Source: Stutzerimonas decontaminans
GTDB lineage: Bacteria > Pseudomonadota > Gammaproteobacteria > Pseudomonadales > Pseudomonadaceae
Assembly: GCF_000661915.1 (NCBI RefSeq)
Contig: NZ_CP007509.1
Location: 1,736,001 to 1,800,000, forward strand
DNA length: 64,000 bases
Reading direction: 5' to 3'
A program made the translations under genes and the position numbers. Each line of letters opens with the position of its first letter. Position 1 is the stretch's first letter. The notes under the pieces were generated by a model that made no database searches, was not told the origin of the DNA, and was given only the letters and a program-made list of their open reading frames with translations. Below are positions 18,738-29,797 of this stretch, in pieces.

Positions 18738-19601
18738 TTACAGCACGTCCAGGGGGATTTTCAGGTAGCGCGTGCCGTTGCTCTCGGGCTTGGGCAGCTC
18801 GCCGCCGCGCATGTTGATCTGTACTGATGGCAGGATCAGGGTGGGCATGCCCAGTGTGGCGTCGCGGGCGCTACGCATGGCGACGAACTGTTCTTCAGTG
18901 ATGCCGGCATGCACGTGCACATTGTGCTCGCGCTCCGCGGCGATGGTGGTTTCGTAGAGAAACTCCTCGCGGCCGGGTGCCTTGTAGTCATGACACATGA
19001 AGACGCGCGTCTCGTCTGGCAGGGCGAACAGCTTCTGAATGGACTGGTACAGCGTGCGCGCATTGCCGCCGGGAAAGTCGCAGCGAGCGGTGCCATAGTC
19101 CGGCATGAACAGCGTGTCGCCAACGAACGCGGCGTCCCCGATCACATAAGTCATACAGGCCGGCGTGTGGCCCGGGGTATGGATGGCGCGCGCTTGTACC
19201 TTGCCGACCTGAAAGGTGTCACCGTCGTGGAACAGGTGGTCAAACTGTCGACCATCGGTGGCGAACTCGGTACCGGCGTTGAACAACTTGCCGAAGGTGT
19301 CTTGCACCACCGTGATCTGATCGCCGATCGCCAGCTGACCGCCCAGCTGCTGCTTGAGGTAGGGCGCAGCGCTGAGATGGTCGGCATGCACGTGGGTTTC
19401 CAGCAACCACTGCACGGTCAGCTCCTTCTCGCGCACATAGTCGACCAGACGCTGGGCTGTGGCATGGGAAGTGCGCCCCGAAGCCGGATCGTAGTCCAGC
19501 ACTGAATCGATCACTGCGCACTGATGCGTTTCCGGGTCGCTGACCACATAGCTGTAGGTGAAGGTTGCTGGATCGAAAAAGGCTTCAACATGGGCATTCA
19601 T
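18738..19601 (-). CDS. Persulfide dioxygenase-like MBL-fold hydrolase
   Basis: The 287-residue metallo-beta-lactamase-fold protein is of the ETHE1/Blh group. It has the iron-binding motif THVHADHLSAAPYL (His70, His72, Asp74, His75), a downstream His in HTPGHTPACMTY and FVGDTLFMPD. Persulfide dioxygenases oxidise glutathione persulfide to sulfite. The ATG at 19601 follows AAGGAG by seven bases; the 79-residue upstream extension has no family resemblance. It is the first gene of the sulfide-oxidation operon and has operator-like site B directly in its leader. Confidence 0.87.
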   Translation of the reverse strand: MNAHVEAFFDPATFTYSYVVSDPETHQCAVIDSVLDYDPASGRTSHATAQRLVDYVREKELTVQWLLETHVHADHLSAAPYLKQQLGGQLAIGDQITVVQDTFGKLFNAGTEFATDGRQFDHLFHDGDTFQVGKVQARAIHTPGHTPACMTYVIGDAAFVGDTLFMPDYGTARCDFPGGNARTLYQSIQKLFALPDETRVFMCHDYKAPGREEFLYETTIAAEREHNVHVHAGITEEQFVAMRSARDATLGMPTLILPSVQINMRGGELPKPESNGTRYLKIPLDVL

Positions 19602-19624
19602 CGCGTGCTCCTTATTGATTCTAT

Positions 19625-19640
19625 ATACCGGTAGGGGTAT
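19625..19640. promoter_or_regulatory. Operator-like site B (CsoR-family type)
   Basis: ATACCGGTAGGGGTAT, an inverted repeat ATACC-N6-GGTAT with a G-tract, 24 bases before the persulfide dioxygenase start. It closely matches site A at the CsoR-like gene. Confidence 0.6.
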
Positions 19641-19768
19641 CTGCGTGAGGATGATCTTAGTCTGAAATAAGGTTATATGCTTAGAATTATTAGTTATTAG
19701 GGGTCTGGCTGAACATGCGCGCTGAGCGCGGGGTGGAAGGGGCTGTGCCGAACTGCGGCAATCGACGT

Positions 19769-20492
19769 TCAGCGGCTGGCGGCGTTGGCTTCGTCGCTGA
19801 CGATCAGGCCATCGACGAGCTGGATGGTCCGTGCACAATCCGCGGCAAGTCGTGGGTCGTGAGTCACCACCAGCACCGCACAGCCGAACTGCGCATTGAT
19901 GCGATGAAACAACTCGAACACGCTTTGTGCGGTGCGCGTATCGAGGTTGCCGGTCGGCTCGTCGGCCAGCAGCAGCGGAGGGCGGGTCACCAGCGCCCGG
20001 GCGATGGCGACCCGCTGTTGCTGGCCACCGGAAATCTGCGTGGGTTTATTGTCAGCGAACTGGCCCAGCCCAACTTCATCGAGCAGGCCGCGCGCCAGGT
20101 CGATATCCGCAGGCGACGGTTTGCCGTGGCGGATCATCAGCGGCATCAGCACGTTTTCAAGAACGCTGAAGGCCGAGATCAGGTGGTGGAACTGGAAAAC
20201 GAACCCGATCGCCTGGTTGCGCAGATGAGTGCGGGCTTCATCATCGCTGTTGCGCGTGGGTTGCCCAAGCAGGTACAGCTCACCTGAGCTGGGCGTGTCG
20301 AGCAGGCCAATCAGGTTAAGCAACGTGCTTTTGCCGGAGCCGGACGGCCCGATCAATGCGGCCAACTCGCCGCGCGACAGCGACAGGTCGATACCGTGCA
20401 GAACCTCGGTCTCCAGTGGCGTGCCGAGGTTGAAGGCCTTGCGTACCTGGTCCAGGCGCAAGACTTCTGCAGCGTTGGGCTTGATCGTCGCT

Positions 20493-20500
<8 letters not shown>
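19769..20500 (-). CDS. ABC exporter ATPase, MacB/LolD type
   Basis: The 243-residue ATPase has Walker A GPSGSGKST, signature ISGGQQQRVAIARAL, Walker B LLLADEPTGNLD and the switch histidine in VVTHDPRL. It belongs to the MacB/LolD group, which pairs with FtsX-fold permeases that act by mechanotransmission rather than substrate translocation. Its start overlaps the permease stop by eight bases. It is the last gene of an adaptor-permease-ATPase operon. Confidence 0.9.
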
Positions 20501-21713
<1,213 letters not shown>

Positions 21714-21717
21714 GCGG

Positions 21718-22902
21718 TCAGTCCTGAATGCCGTTGGGGATCGGCCGTTCCTTCACGCGCACGCGCTGGCCGTCTTCGGCGTCGCCGATCAGCACCAGAT
21801 CACCGGCGGTCAGGCCTTCCATCACCTCGCTAAGTGCCGTGCCGAGCAGGCCAAGGTGCACGTTTACCCGTTCGACGACGCCTTCGTTGACCCGTAGCAC
21901 CTGCGCCCGCACACCGTCGCGGGCACGCAGCGCATCGTTTGGCAGTACCAGCGCCTGCTCGCGGCGGCCGGTTTCGATGTTCACCGAGACGGTCATGCCC
22001 TGGCGCAGAAAGTCAGCCGGCTCCTCGACGTCCAGGTGGACATCGATGGTGCCGCGCGCAGTATCGACGCTCGGCGCTATGAAGCTGACCCGGGCCGGCA
22101 GCACTCGCTCCGGGTAGGCATCGGCGATGATCTTCGCGGCCTGCCCGAGTTCGATGGGCGCCAGGTTCTTCTCGTCCAGCGGCAGTAGAATTTCGCTGCT
22201 GCCCGAACGAGCGATGGCGAGCAGCGTGCGGCCCGGCTGGACCAGATCACCCGGCTCGACGTCGCGTGTCTGGACGATGCCAGCCACCTGCGCATGAATG
22301 CGGGTTTTCGCCAGCGCGGCGCGAGCAGCTTCCAGCCGTTGACGCAAGACCTGCTCTTCGCTGCCGCCCTCGGCCAGGGCTGCGGCGGCATAGCGCGCAC
22401 GATCACGTATCACGCGGGCGGTCAGCTCCGCACGGCGCGCCTGCTCCAGCGGCTCGGACGCCAGTAGCTTGCGTTCGAAGAGCGTCTCGCGGCGCTTCAG
22501 CTCACGGCTTGCCTGTTCAAGATTGTGTTGTGCCTCGCGCAGGGTTGCCTGTGCCTGTGGGCGGGTGGAATCGATCAACTGCTGCAGCGCAGCTTCGGCC
22601 TCGCGCAGGCGCGCGCGCTGCTCTTCGTCGCGCAGCTCGAGCAGCAGGTCGCCAGCTTCCACCGCGTCGCCCTCGCGCACATGGCGCACTGCAACGACGC
22701 CGGTGATTTCGCTGCCGACCTGGGCCAGTGACTGGCTGTCCACCTCACCGCTGGCGACCACCCGCTGCACCAGCGGCCGTGTCTCCAGGCGATAACCGGG
22801 TAGTTCTGGCCCCTGCAGTTGACGCCAGACGAGCCAGCCGCCAAACAGCAGGGCCACGCTGATGAGCAAAAGCACGCGACGAATGGATTTTGCGGCGGGC
22901 AC
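21718..22902 (-). CDS. Periplasmic adaptor (membrane fusion protein) of the ABC exporter
   Basis: The adaptor has 394 residues from the GTG at 22902, which has AGGAG nine bases upstream. It has an N-terminal membrane anchor (RRVLLLISVALLFGGWLVW), a barrel-sandwich/lipoyl half (GDAVEAGDLLLELRDEEQ), an alpha-helical hairpin with heptads (about 80-170), the second half (TRDVEPGDLVQPGRTLLAI) and a C-terminal beta domain, as in MacA/HlyD. It would link the permease to a TolC-like channel not encoded here. A longer open frame starts at 23031, but it would span operator-like site C, so the inner start is preferred. Confidence 0.85.
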   Translation of the reverse strand: MPAAKSIRRVLLLISVALLFGGWLVWRQLQGPELPGYRLETRPLVQRVVASGEVDSQSLAQVGSEITGVVAVRHVREGDAVEAGDLLLELRDEEQRARLREAEAALQQLIDSTRPQAQATLREAQHNLEQASRELKRRETLFERKLLASEPLEQARRAELTARVIRDRARYAAAALAEGGSEEQVLRQRLEAARAALAKTRIHAQVAGIVQTRDVEPGDLVQPGRTLLAIARSGSSEILLPLDEKNLAPIELGQAAKIIADAYPERVLPARVSFIAPSVDTARGTIDVHLDVEEPADFLRQGMTVSVNIETGRREQALVLPNDALRARDGVRAQVLRVNEGVVERVNVHLGLLGTALSEVMEGLTAGDLVLIGDAEDGQRVRVKERPIPNGIQD

Positions 22903-22960
22903 GACGGACCACTCCTGGATGCGGCCCTCGAGGGCCATCGAACGCCCCAAGCTTACGGTC

Positions 22961-22976
22961 ATACCCGCGGGGGTAC
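22961..22976. promoter_or_regulatory. Operator-like site C (CsoR-family type)
   Basis: ATACCCGCGGGGGTAC lies 58 bases before the adaptor GTG and 115 bases before the divergent ZIP gene. It shares the ATACC-N6-GGTAY pattern with sites A and B of the sulfur block. Confidence 0.45.
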
Positions 22977-23090
22977 AACGCAGGCGTTGCGATCTGCGCG
23001 CTGTGTGATGGCCTGCGCCTATCGCAGCCATAGGCTCTGGGAAAGGCCTTGGCGGGGTACACTGAGGGCCCGCATCAAGGATCTCTAATC

Positions 23091-24023
23091 ATGGCGTCCA
23101 CCGTTCAAAGTCCGGCGGCCACCCTGCGTGCCGCTTGGCTCGCGCAGGCGCAAGCCAGCCCCTGGATCACGACTGGCCTTGCTGCTACGGCAGTAGCGGT
23201 GCTGGTTCTGCTCGTGGCAGGTACCACCAACGCCTTGCAGAGCAGCGAGTCGGATAATGTTCGCAATGCGCTGCTGGGCGGTACTGCGGGCTTCGTGGCG
23301 ACGGCCGTTGGCGCTTTTCTGGCGATTGGCTTGCGCGACATTTCGACGCGCACTCAGGACAGCATGCTGGGCTTCGCAGCCGGAATGATGCTGGCAGCCA
23401 GTGCCTTCTCGCTGATCCTTCCGGGGATCGAGGCAGGGCGTGAACTGTTCGGCAGCGGTCCTGCTGCAGCGCTGACCGTGGTGGTGGGGCTCGGCCTTGG
23501 CGTGCTGCTGATGCTCGGTCTGGATTACTTCACGCCGCACGAGCACGAGAGCACTGGGCCATGCGGCCCCGAGTGCGAGCGGCTCAACCGTGTGTGGCTG
23601 TTCGTGCTTGCCATCGCGTTGCACAACATCCCGGAAGGCATGGCTATCGGGGTGAGCTTTGCCAATGGCGACCTGAGTGTCGGTCTGCCACTGACCACCG
23701 CAATTTCCATCCAGGACATTCCGGAAGGGCTGGCCGTTGCGCTGGCCTTGCGCACCACCGGTCTGTCGGCGCTGGGCTCGGTGCTGGTTGCTGCGGCATC
23801 CGGACTGATGGAGCCGATCGGTGCGTTGGTGGGTATCGGCATCTCCAGCGGATTTGCCATTGCCTATCCCATCAGCCTTGGGCTGGCCGCGGGGGCGATG
23901 ATCTTCGTGGTGTCCCATGAGGTGATTCCGGAAACCCATCGCAACGGCCACCAGACGCCCGCCACGCTGGGCCTGATGGTGGGCTTCGCGGTGATGATGT
24001 TCCTCGATACCGCACTGGGCTGA
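23091..24023 (+). CDS. ZIP-family metal transporter (GufA type)
   Basis: The 310-residue inner-membrane protein has about eight helices and the ZIP metal-binding motifs ALHNIPEGMAIG and SIQDIPEGLAVA on adjacent helices. A short cytoplasmic loop holds a His/Glu cluster (TPHEHEST). Family members import Zn(II) and sometimes other divalent metals. The ATG at 23091 is preceded by AAGGATC; the open frame starting 42 bases earlier is unsupported. It is divergent from the ABC exporter operon, with site C in the shared intergenic region. Confidence 0.85.
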   Translation: MASTVQSPAATLRAAWLAQAQASPWITTGLAATAVAVLVLLVAGTTNALQSSESDNVRNALLGGTAGFVATAVGAFLAIGLRDISTRTQDSMLGFAAGMMLAASAFSLILPGIEAGRELFGSGPAAALTVVVGLGLGVLLMLGLDYFTPHEHESTGPCGPECERLNRVWLFVLAIALHNIPEGMAIGVSFANGDLSVGLPLTTAISIQDIPEGLAVALALRTTGLSALGSVLVAAASGLMEPIGALVGIGISSGFAIAYPISLGLAAGAMIFVVSHEVIPETHRNGHQTPATLGLMVGFAVMMFLDTALG

Positions 24024-24043
24024 GTGAGAGGAGGGCAATGCAG

Positions 24044-24784
24044 TCAGGGCTTGTCCGGCTCGGTCTGCATGATCAGCTCGACGCGGCGATTGCTGGCGCG
24101 ACCGCGATCCTCGCGGTTGTCGGCAATCGGGCGGGTATCGGCATAGCCAGTCGCACTCAGGCGCGTCGCTTCGATACCGGCCAGCTGCAGATAGCGCACC
24201 ACGCTGCTCGCGCGGCTGGCGGAAAGCTCCCAGTTGGAAGGGAAGCGCTCGGTCTGGATCGGCAGGTTGTCCGTGTGGCCCTCGACGATGATCCGATAAC
24301 GACTAGCGGCCAACGTCGGAACCAGTCGGTCGATCACATCCAGCCCGGCATCCTCCAGTTCTGCCCGCCCGGAGCCGAAGAGGATCTCGCTGCTGATACG
24401 GAAACTGATGCTGCCTTCGTTGACGATCACCTCGATGTCGTCGCCAAGGGCCATGTCCGACAGCGTCTCTGGGACGTCAGCACCGCTTGGCTCGGCCTCA
24501 ATGGGCGGCGTCGGCAACGCTGCGATCAAGGGTATCGGGGTGGCCGAAAGGTCTGGTGAAGCGCTCGGCCCGTCAGCGATCTGAAGAGCCGTCGAAGCAA
24601 GCTGCGCCTGTTCAATCTGCTTGCCGTCACCTTTGCCGGCCATCGCCAGCATGATGACCAGCATCACCAGCAGCAGGGTAAGCATGTCCAGATAGGTGAC
24701 CAGCCAGGCTTCCTGCTCCTCCTCCCGTTGCGGTTCGATATGCCATTTGGAGAAGCGGCTGCCCTGGGATGTCGGCCCGTTCAC
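24044..24784 (-). CDS. MotB-like stator protein with OmpA domain
   Basis: The 246-residue protein has one membrane helix (about 27-49) holding the ion-binding aspartate, Asp33 in WLVTYLDMLTLLL, and a C-terminal OmpA peptidoglycan-binding domain (about 125-240, with EGHTDNLPIQ and NRRVEL). This is the MotB/PomB/MotD plan. It starts with GTG two bases after the MotA-like gene. It may be a MotD-type flagellar stator or a stator for another machine; the location away from the flagellar cluster leaves this open. Confidence 0.8.
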   Translation of the reverse strand: MNGPTSQGSRFSKWHIEPQREEEQEAWLVTYLDMLTLLLVMLVIMLAMAGKGDGKQIEQAQLASTALQIADGPSASPDLSATPIPLIAALPTPPIEAEPSGADVPETLSDMALGDDIEVIVNEGSISFRISSEILFGSGRAELEDAGLDVIDRLVPTLAASRYRIIVEGHTDNLPIQTERFPSNWELSASRASSVVRYLQLAGIEATRLSATGYADTRPIADNREDRGRASNRRVELIMQTEPDKP

Positions 24785-24786
24785 GT

Positions 24787-25596
24787 TCAGTCTTCCTGCG
24801 GCTTGATACGTGGCGCGGCGGGGCTGCCATCGCGTATCTCGTCGTCGTGATGGGCAATGAAGGATTTCAGCGTTTCACGCATGTAGGCCGGGCTGCGCCG
24901 GTTGCACATCATCGAGATGCCTTGCATCACCAGGTTCATCAGAGCGACCCGCTGTTCGGTACGCCGCTCGAGCTTCACCGCGACCGGCTTGAGGATGAGG
25001 TTGGCCAGCAGCACGCCGTAGAAGGTCGTCATCAATGCAACGGCAAGGCTGCGACCGATCAGGTCCATGTCGCCGCTGCCGAGCATGAACATCAGGTTGA
25101 TCAGCCCAACCAGCGTGCCGATCATGCCGAACGCCGGCGCGTAGCTGGCCATGGCACGGAATAGCTGCGCCTCGGCATTCTCTCTGGCGCGCAGGCGGGC
25201 GATGCGCCATTGCAGGAGCTCCAGAATGTCCTCTTCCGGCGTGTTGTCGATTACCAGCTGCACGCCGGTGCGCAGAAAGGGGTTGCTGACCTTCTCCATG
25301 GCCTTTTCAACGGCCTGCAGGTCGCCGCCGATCCACAGGCGCGAAATCTGCACCAATTCGTCGAGGTCCTGGCGGGTATACAGACGCTCGTTACGCAGGA
25401 CCGTCCAGAGCAGGCCGAACACCCGAGTGACTTCGCGCAGCGGATAGCTGATGAAGGTTGCTGCCAGGGTGCCGACCAGAACGATCCCGAGGCTCGGAAC
25501 ATCGATGTACAGCGCGGGCTCCTTGGCTGCAAAGAGCATGACGACAGCCAGCAGGCCGATGCTCGCAAGGATGCCGATCAGGGTGGAGGGATTCAT
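24787..25596 (-). CDS. MotA/TolQ-family ion-channel protein
   Basis: The 269-residue inner-membrane protein has four helices (about 5-22, 33-52, 150-170, 184-203) and the MotA-type motif SYAPAFGMIGTLVGLINLM. The cytoplasmic loop between helices two and three carries the charged residues expected to touch a rotor. With the MotB-like partner it forms a complete proton or sodium channel unit. A MotC-like flagellar role is plausible but not provable from this sequence. Confidence 0.82.
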   Translation of the reverse strand: MNPSTLIGILASIGLLAVVMLFAAKEPALYIDVPSLGIVLVGTLAATFISYPLREVTRVFGLLWTVLRNERLYTRQDLDELVQISRLWIGGDLQAVEKAMEKVSNPFLRTGVQLVIDNTPEEDILELLQWRIARLRARENAEAQLFRAMASYAPAFGMIGTLVGLINLMFMLGSGDMDLIGRSLAVALMTTFYGVLLANLILKPVAVKLERRTEQRVALMNLVMQGISMMCNRRSPAYMRETLKSFIAHHDDEIRDGSPAAPRIKPQED

Positions 25597-25709
25597 CGAG
25601 ACTCCGCTGCAAGGAAGGTCTTACGGAAAACGCGCGATGATACCCGCTCGCCAATCGAGCGCGGCTGACCTGGGTCAGCGCCGGGGCAGCCGCTCTCGCG
25701 TTTGTGCGG

Positions 25710-26753
<1,044 letters not shown>

Positions 26754-26937
26754 TCATGACAAGCGTTCGATACAGCGCTTGAGCCTTGCCATCCTCGGAC
26801 AGACGTCCGCCTTTGGCTAGAGGGTTTTGACGCAATGCGACAGACAATCCGGCGGTTTCGGGTGTTGCTGACCGGCGGTAGCTTGCTCGTGGGCAGGGGG
26901 CGATCGGCCAACCTCGCGCGCCGTCTGCAGCCGGTGG

Positions 26938-26965
26938 TTGTAAGTTGCTGATAAGCCGGTACAAT
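26938..26965 (+). promoter_or_regulatory. Promoter of ffs
   Basis: TTGTAA (26938-26943) and TACAAT (26960-26965) with a 16-base spacer, about 30 bases before the mature SRP RNA. It lies outside the duplicated segment, so only the left ffs copy has it. Confidence 0.6.
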
Positions 26966-26997
26966 GGCGCCGCTCGCCGCCAGGCGGGTTTCGTTAT

Positions 26998-27110
26998 GGT
27001 GGGCCCTGCCGGTCCCCTCGCAACGATCAGCCGTGAACCCGGTCAGGCCCGGAAGGGAGCAGCCGCAGCGGTGACATTGTGTGCCGGGGTGTGGCTGGTA
27101 GGGTTCACCT
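26998..27110 (+). ncRNA. ffs: Bacterial small SRP RNA (4.5S RNA), complete copy
   Basis: The RNA contains the SRP domain IV core GTCAGGCCCGGAAGGGAGCAG with GGAA tetraloop and asymmetric loop. The long hairpin closes by pairing 5' GGTGGGCCCTGCC with 3' GGCTGGTAGGGTTCACC. 4.5S RNA binds Ffh to target nascent membrane proteins. All but about the first eight bases are duplicated at 40370-40482, and the integrase gene lies 73 bases downstream, so this is the reconstituted gene at the left end of the island. Confidence 0.93.
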
Positions 27111-27118
27111 CCATAACG
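27006..27118 (+). repeat. Left 113-bp direct repeat (attL) within ffs
   Basis: Identical over 113 bases to 40370-40482 by direct comparison. Flanking bases diverge immediately on both sides. It covers the 3' part of ffs plus eight bases beyond. Confidence 0.95.
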
Positions 27119-27160
27119 TATCTCCTTGATTTCTAACGGTTTTTCGCTCTGATCACGCCA

Positions 27161-27179
27161 GTGATCCATAGGGTGATCC
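27161..27179 (+). repeat. Left-end GTGATCC repeats
   Basis: Two copies of GTGATCC at 27161-27167 and 27173-27179, 12 bases apart, between attL and the integrase start. The same heptamer is clustered at the right end, so these are candidate integrase arm sites. Confidence 0.55.
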
Positions 27180-27182
27180 ACC

Positions 27183-28628
27183 GTGTCTTCTGTACCTTCC
27201 TACCTCTGGTTGTCCCGACACTCAATCTTTTATTTCAGGATCGTAGTGCCTGGAGTTCTGCGTCCGCTTTTCCCTTGTTCCGAGATCCGCCGTTCGCTGC
27301 AGACACGCTGCAAGCGCGAAGCGCTGATCCGTGGCCGCGAATTGCTTCTGCAGGTTCAGCAGCTCTACACCCAGGCGTTCCAAGGCATTCGGCCATCCCT
27401 CGACTCCCTACGCGGCGCCTGGGAGGCGGGCGGTAAGCGAGTTGCTAGTTGGGCTGCGTGGCTCCGTCAGCAGCAGTTGGTTGCGCTTGCGGAGAAGCCT
27501 TTGGGGCAAGGGGAGGGAGGTAAGGTGAGTGGGCCACAGAAGCCCCGCAGTGCCCCTTCAAGAGCCAAACAGGGGCAGCCAGATAGGCTAGTAGCAGATG
27601 CGCCAAGCAACGCTCCACGCTTCTCCAAGGTGGTTCAGGAGTGCCTGGAGCAGCAGTCTCATGAAGGCGTGGCTGCGAAGACGCTATCCGACAAGCGTTC
27701 CGTGGCTGAGCTGATGACTCGGATCGTGGGTGATTTGCCGGTCGATCTCATCACTCGCCAGGATGCCCGCAAGTTCCGAGAGGTGGCACTCAAGCTGCCG
27801 CCGAGGATGAATCAGCTTCCCGAGGGACAATCGCTGGAGCAGATCATCGAGACTGCCACCACCACGATCAGCCTCACCACGTTCAACAACTACGTGAAGA
27901 ACCTGACGACCTTTTTCTCCTATGCCATCCGTGAGGGCTACTGCGAGCGCAACCCGTTCGACGGGCTTCGAGTCAGGCAGCGAGGCAAGGTCAGCGAGGA
28001 GCGCAGTGTCTTCACCGAGGACGATCTGCGCCGTCTGTTCTCGAAGCAGGTTTACGCATCAGCCAACTCAGCTCAGCCGCACAAGTACTGGCTGCCACTG
28101 CTCGGCCTGTACACCGGGGCGAGACTCAATGAGCTATGCCAGCTCTATCTGGATGATGTGGTCTGCATTAACGGCATCGATTGCTTACACATCCGGGCGA
28201 CCAGGTCCGATCAGAAGCTGAAAACCGTCACTTCGGAAAGACTCGTGCCGATCCACTCGAAGTTGAAAGCGCTGGGGTTCCTTGAGTTCGTCCGGTCGCA
28301 GCGGGAGGCTGGCCACCAACGTCTTTTCGCGGAGCTGACCTTGCACAAGGCGCATGGCTACGCTGCCGCTCCCTCCAAGTGGTTCACTCGGGTTCGTGAT
28401 CAGTTGGGCTTCCGTGATGGGGCAGAGCGCAAGGACTTCCACAGCTTCCGGCACACGCTTGCTGATCATCTGAAGCAGAAGGGAATAGTCGAGTCGCTGG
28501 TTGGCGGCATTCTTGGCCATCAGAGCGGTGGGATTACCTTCAGTCGATACGGAAAGGACTTCAGGCCGGAGGTGCTGGCTCCGGTGATTGAGGCAGTGGA
28601 TTTTGATGCTGCTGAGTGGCTGCGGTGA
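27183..28628 (+). CDS. Island tyrosine integrase (DUF6538 type)
   Basis: The 481-residue site-specific recombinase has an N-terminal DUF6538 segment (about 5-65, PSYLWLSRHSIFYFRI), a core-binding domain with FNNYVKNLTTFFSYA and a catalytic domain. The catalytic residues are Arg314 (TGARLNE), His420-x-x-Arg423 (HSFRH), His446 (LGHQSG) and Tyr456 (SRYGK), so it looks active. It starts 64 bases after attL and reads into the island, the usual arrangement for an integrase that targets a stable-RNA gene 3' end. Its last 109 bases overlap the convergent Rha-like gene. Confidence 0.92.
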   Translation: MSSVPSYLWLSRHSIFYFRIVVPGVLRPLFPCSEIRRSLQTRCKREALIRGRELLLQVQQLYTQAFQGIRPSLDSLRGAWEAGGKRVASWAAWLRQQQLVALAEKPLGQGEGGKVSGPQKPRSAPSRAKQGQPDRLVADAPSNAPRFSKVVQECLEQQSHEGVAAKTLSDKRSVAELMTRIVGDLPVDLITRQDARKFREVALKLPPRMNQLPEGQSLEQIIETATTTISLTTFNNYVKNLTTFFSYAIREGYCERNPFDGLRVRQRGKVSEERSVFTEDDLRRLFSKQVYASANSAQPHKYWLPLLGLYTGARLNELCQLYLDDVVCINGIDCLHIRATRSDQKLKTVTSERLVPIHSKLKALGFLEFVRSQREAGHQRLFAELTLHKAHGYAAAPSKWFTRVRDQLGFRDGAERKDFHSFRHTLADHLKQKGIVESLVGGILGHQSGGITFSRYGKDFRPEVLAPVIEAVDFDAAEWLR

Positions 28629-29113
28629 TTGGTGATGATGGCCATCGTGTTGACACCTTCCAGGGTACGCACGAAGGTGGCCAGGGATTCCTGACGCAAC
28701 GCCACGCAGTTGTCGAAGACGACAGCCTTCGGTGCCATCTCCTTGTTCTCCAGGGCGAGCTGCTCGTTCTTCTCTGCCAGCTCGGCAGCCAGACGCAGGG
28801 CTTCGGGCAGCGACTGCGGGACACGGAAGGCAGCGCCCTTGGCTTGCTCCTCTAGTTCATGCAGACGGTCGATGACCTTGGCGCGGAGCGGGATGCTGTA
28901 GCCGGTCAGCAGGATCTCAACCTCGCGGCGCTCCAGCAGGTACTCCTTGATCGGGCGCCCACCAGTGGGGATGACCTTTTCCTCAAAACTGAGGGAAAGC
29001 TCTGATGCCATGTTTTCGATGTCGCGGCGGACGTTGTCGTGACGCTTCCCGGTCAGCTCTGCGATCTCGCGGCTGCTCATGGTTACCGGCTTGGTTACCA
29101 GTGCGTTGCTCAT
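28520..29113 (-). CDS. Rha-family phage regulator, probably truncated
   Basis: The 197-residue frame begins with a Rha-type DNA-binding domain (SSREIAELTGKRHDNVRRDI, about 13-34). It continues through a coiled segment into the start of a KilAC-like region (KEMAPKAVVFDNCVALRQES). After about residue 157 the sequence loses family character, because it is only the antisense of the integrase gene. The native C-terminus therefore seems to have been replaced when the modules were joined. GGAGG lies seven bases before the ATG. Rha-type proteins act in phage development; retention of function is uncertain. Confidence 0.7.
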   Translation of the reverse strand: MSNALVTKPVTMSSREIAELTGKRHDNVRRDIENMASELSLSFEEKVIPTGGRPIKEYLLERREVEILLTGYSIPLRAKVIDRLHELEEQAKGAAFRVPQSLPEALRLAAELAEKNEQLALENKEMAPKAVVFDNCVALRQESLATFVRTLEGVNTMAIITNHRSHSAASKSTASITGASTSGLKSFPYRLKVIPPL

Positions 29114-29136
29114 GTTCTGTCCTCCAGAAAAGACGA

Positions 29137-29156
29137 AGCCCGCTCAGAGGCGGGCT
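29137..29156 (-). terminator. Possible terminator of the 68-residue ORF
   Basis: 7-bp stem AGCCCGC / GCGGGCT with a six-base loop; on the minus strand it is followed by a T-rich but interrupted tract. Confidence 0.4.
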
Positions 29157-29204
29157 ATGGGTGTTCGTTTGTAGTGAGGGTTTTTCCGTGATCGTGGAAA
29201 AAGG

Positions 29205-29411
29205 TCAGAGGGCTGGGCTGACCAGGGCTTTCAGGTTCTCGGCGGTGTCCTTTGCTGCCTGGGCTTCCGCCATCAGCAGCAGGTTCTTCTCCTGCAGTCG
29301 GTCGATCTGCTCGGTGTTACGGCTGACCTCGATGTTGTTGCTGGCAGTCAGTTGTTCGAGCTGGTCGATGGTCTTCTTGAAGGACTTGAGGATCTTGTTG
29401 AGCTGGATCAT
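29205..29411 (-). CDS. Small coiled-coil protein of the island
   Basis: The 68-residue acidic helical protein has heptad-like spacing of Leu/Ile through most of its length (LNKILKSFKKTIDQLEQL, then NTEQIDRLQEKNLLLMAEA). Such short coiled-coil proteins are frequent beside phage regulators. GAGAGG lies about eight bases before the ATG. No function is recognised. It may be cotranscribed with the Rha-like gene. Confidence 0.5.
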   Translation of the reverse strand: MIQLNKILKSFKKTIDQLEQLTASNNIEVSRNTEQIDRLQEKNLLLMAEAQAAKDTAENLKALVSPAL

Positions 29412-29645
29412 GCGGGCCTCTCGTCGGGAGGCAAGAGCGAGAGGCGAACTATGCGCGCGCGGTTAGTTGGACTGGCTGGTTGGGACACGATGCCGCTGCA
29501 GCCTCGATAAAGACTGGCACGGCCAACTATTGAGTTATGCAATTGATTCTGCAGTGAAAATAACGCGAAAGTGGGAACGTTGAAGCGCCCCGATACGGTT
29601 TGCTATCTGTAGCGAACACGACAAATGAATCGGAGGTTTCAGCCA

Positions 29646-29792
29646 ATGAGCGGCAATCAATTTGGCTTCAGCGTCTCTATTGGCAAAGCACGTCTTTGCT
29701 TATTCATCGGTGACGTGTACGTCCGAGTGCCGAGGTGCTTTGAGTTGGCCTGGAATGGCACTGGTTTCTATTTCGGTAAGGATGGAGCGTGA
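29646..29792 (+). CDS. 48-residue hypothetical protein upstream of the MarR-like gene
   Basis: The frame MSGNQFGFSVSIGKA... to ...GTGFYFGKDGA has 48 codons and a good ribosome site (GGAGG, eight bases before the ATG). Its TGA (29790-29792) lies six bases before the next ATG and overlaps its alternative GTG. The product is hydrophobic-aromatic and looks like a compact beta-rich peptide. No family is recognised. Confidence 0.5.
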   Translation: MSGNQFGFSVSIGKARLCLFIGDVYVRVPRCFELAWNGTGFYFGKDGA

Positions 29793-29797
29793 CGCAC

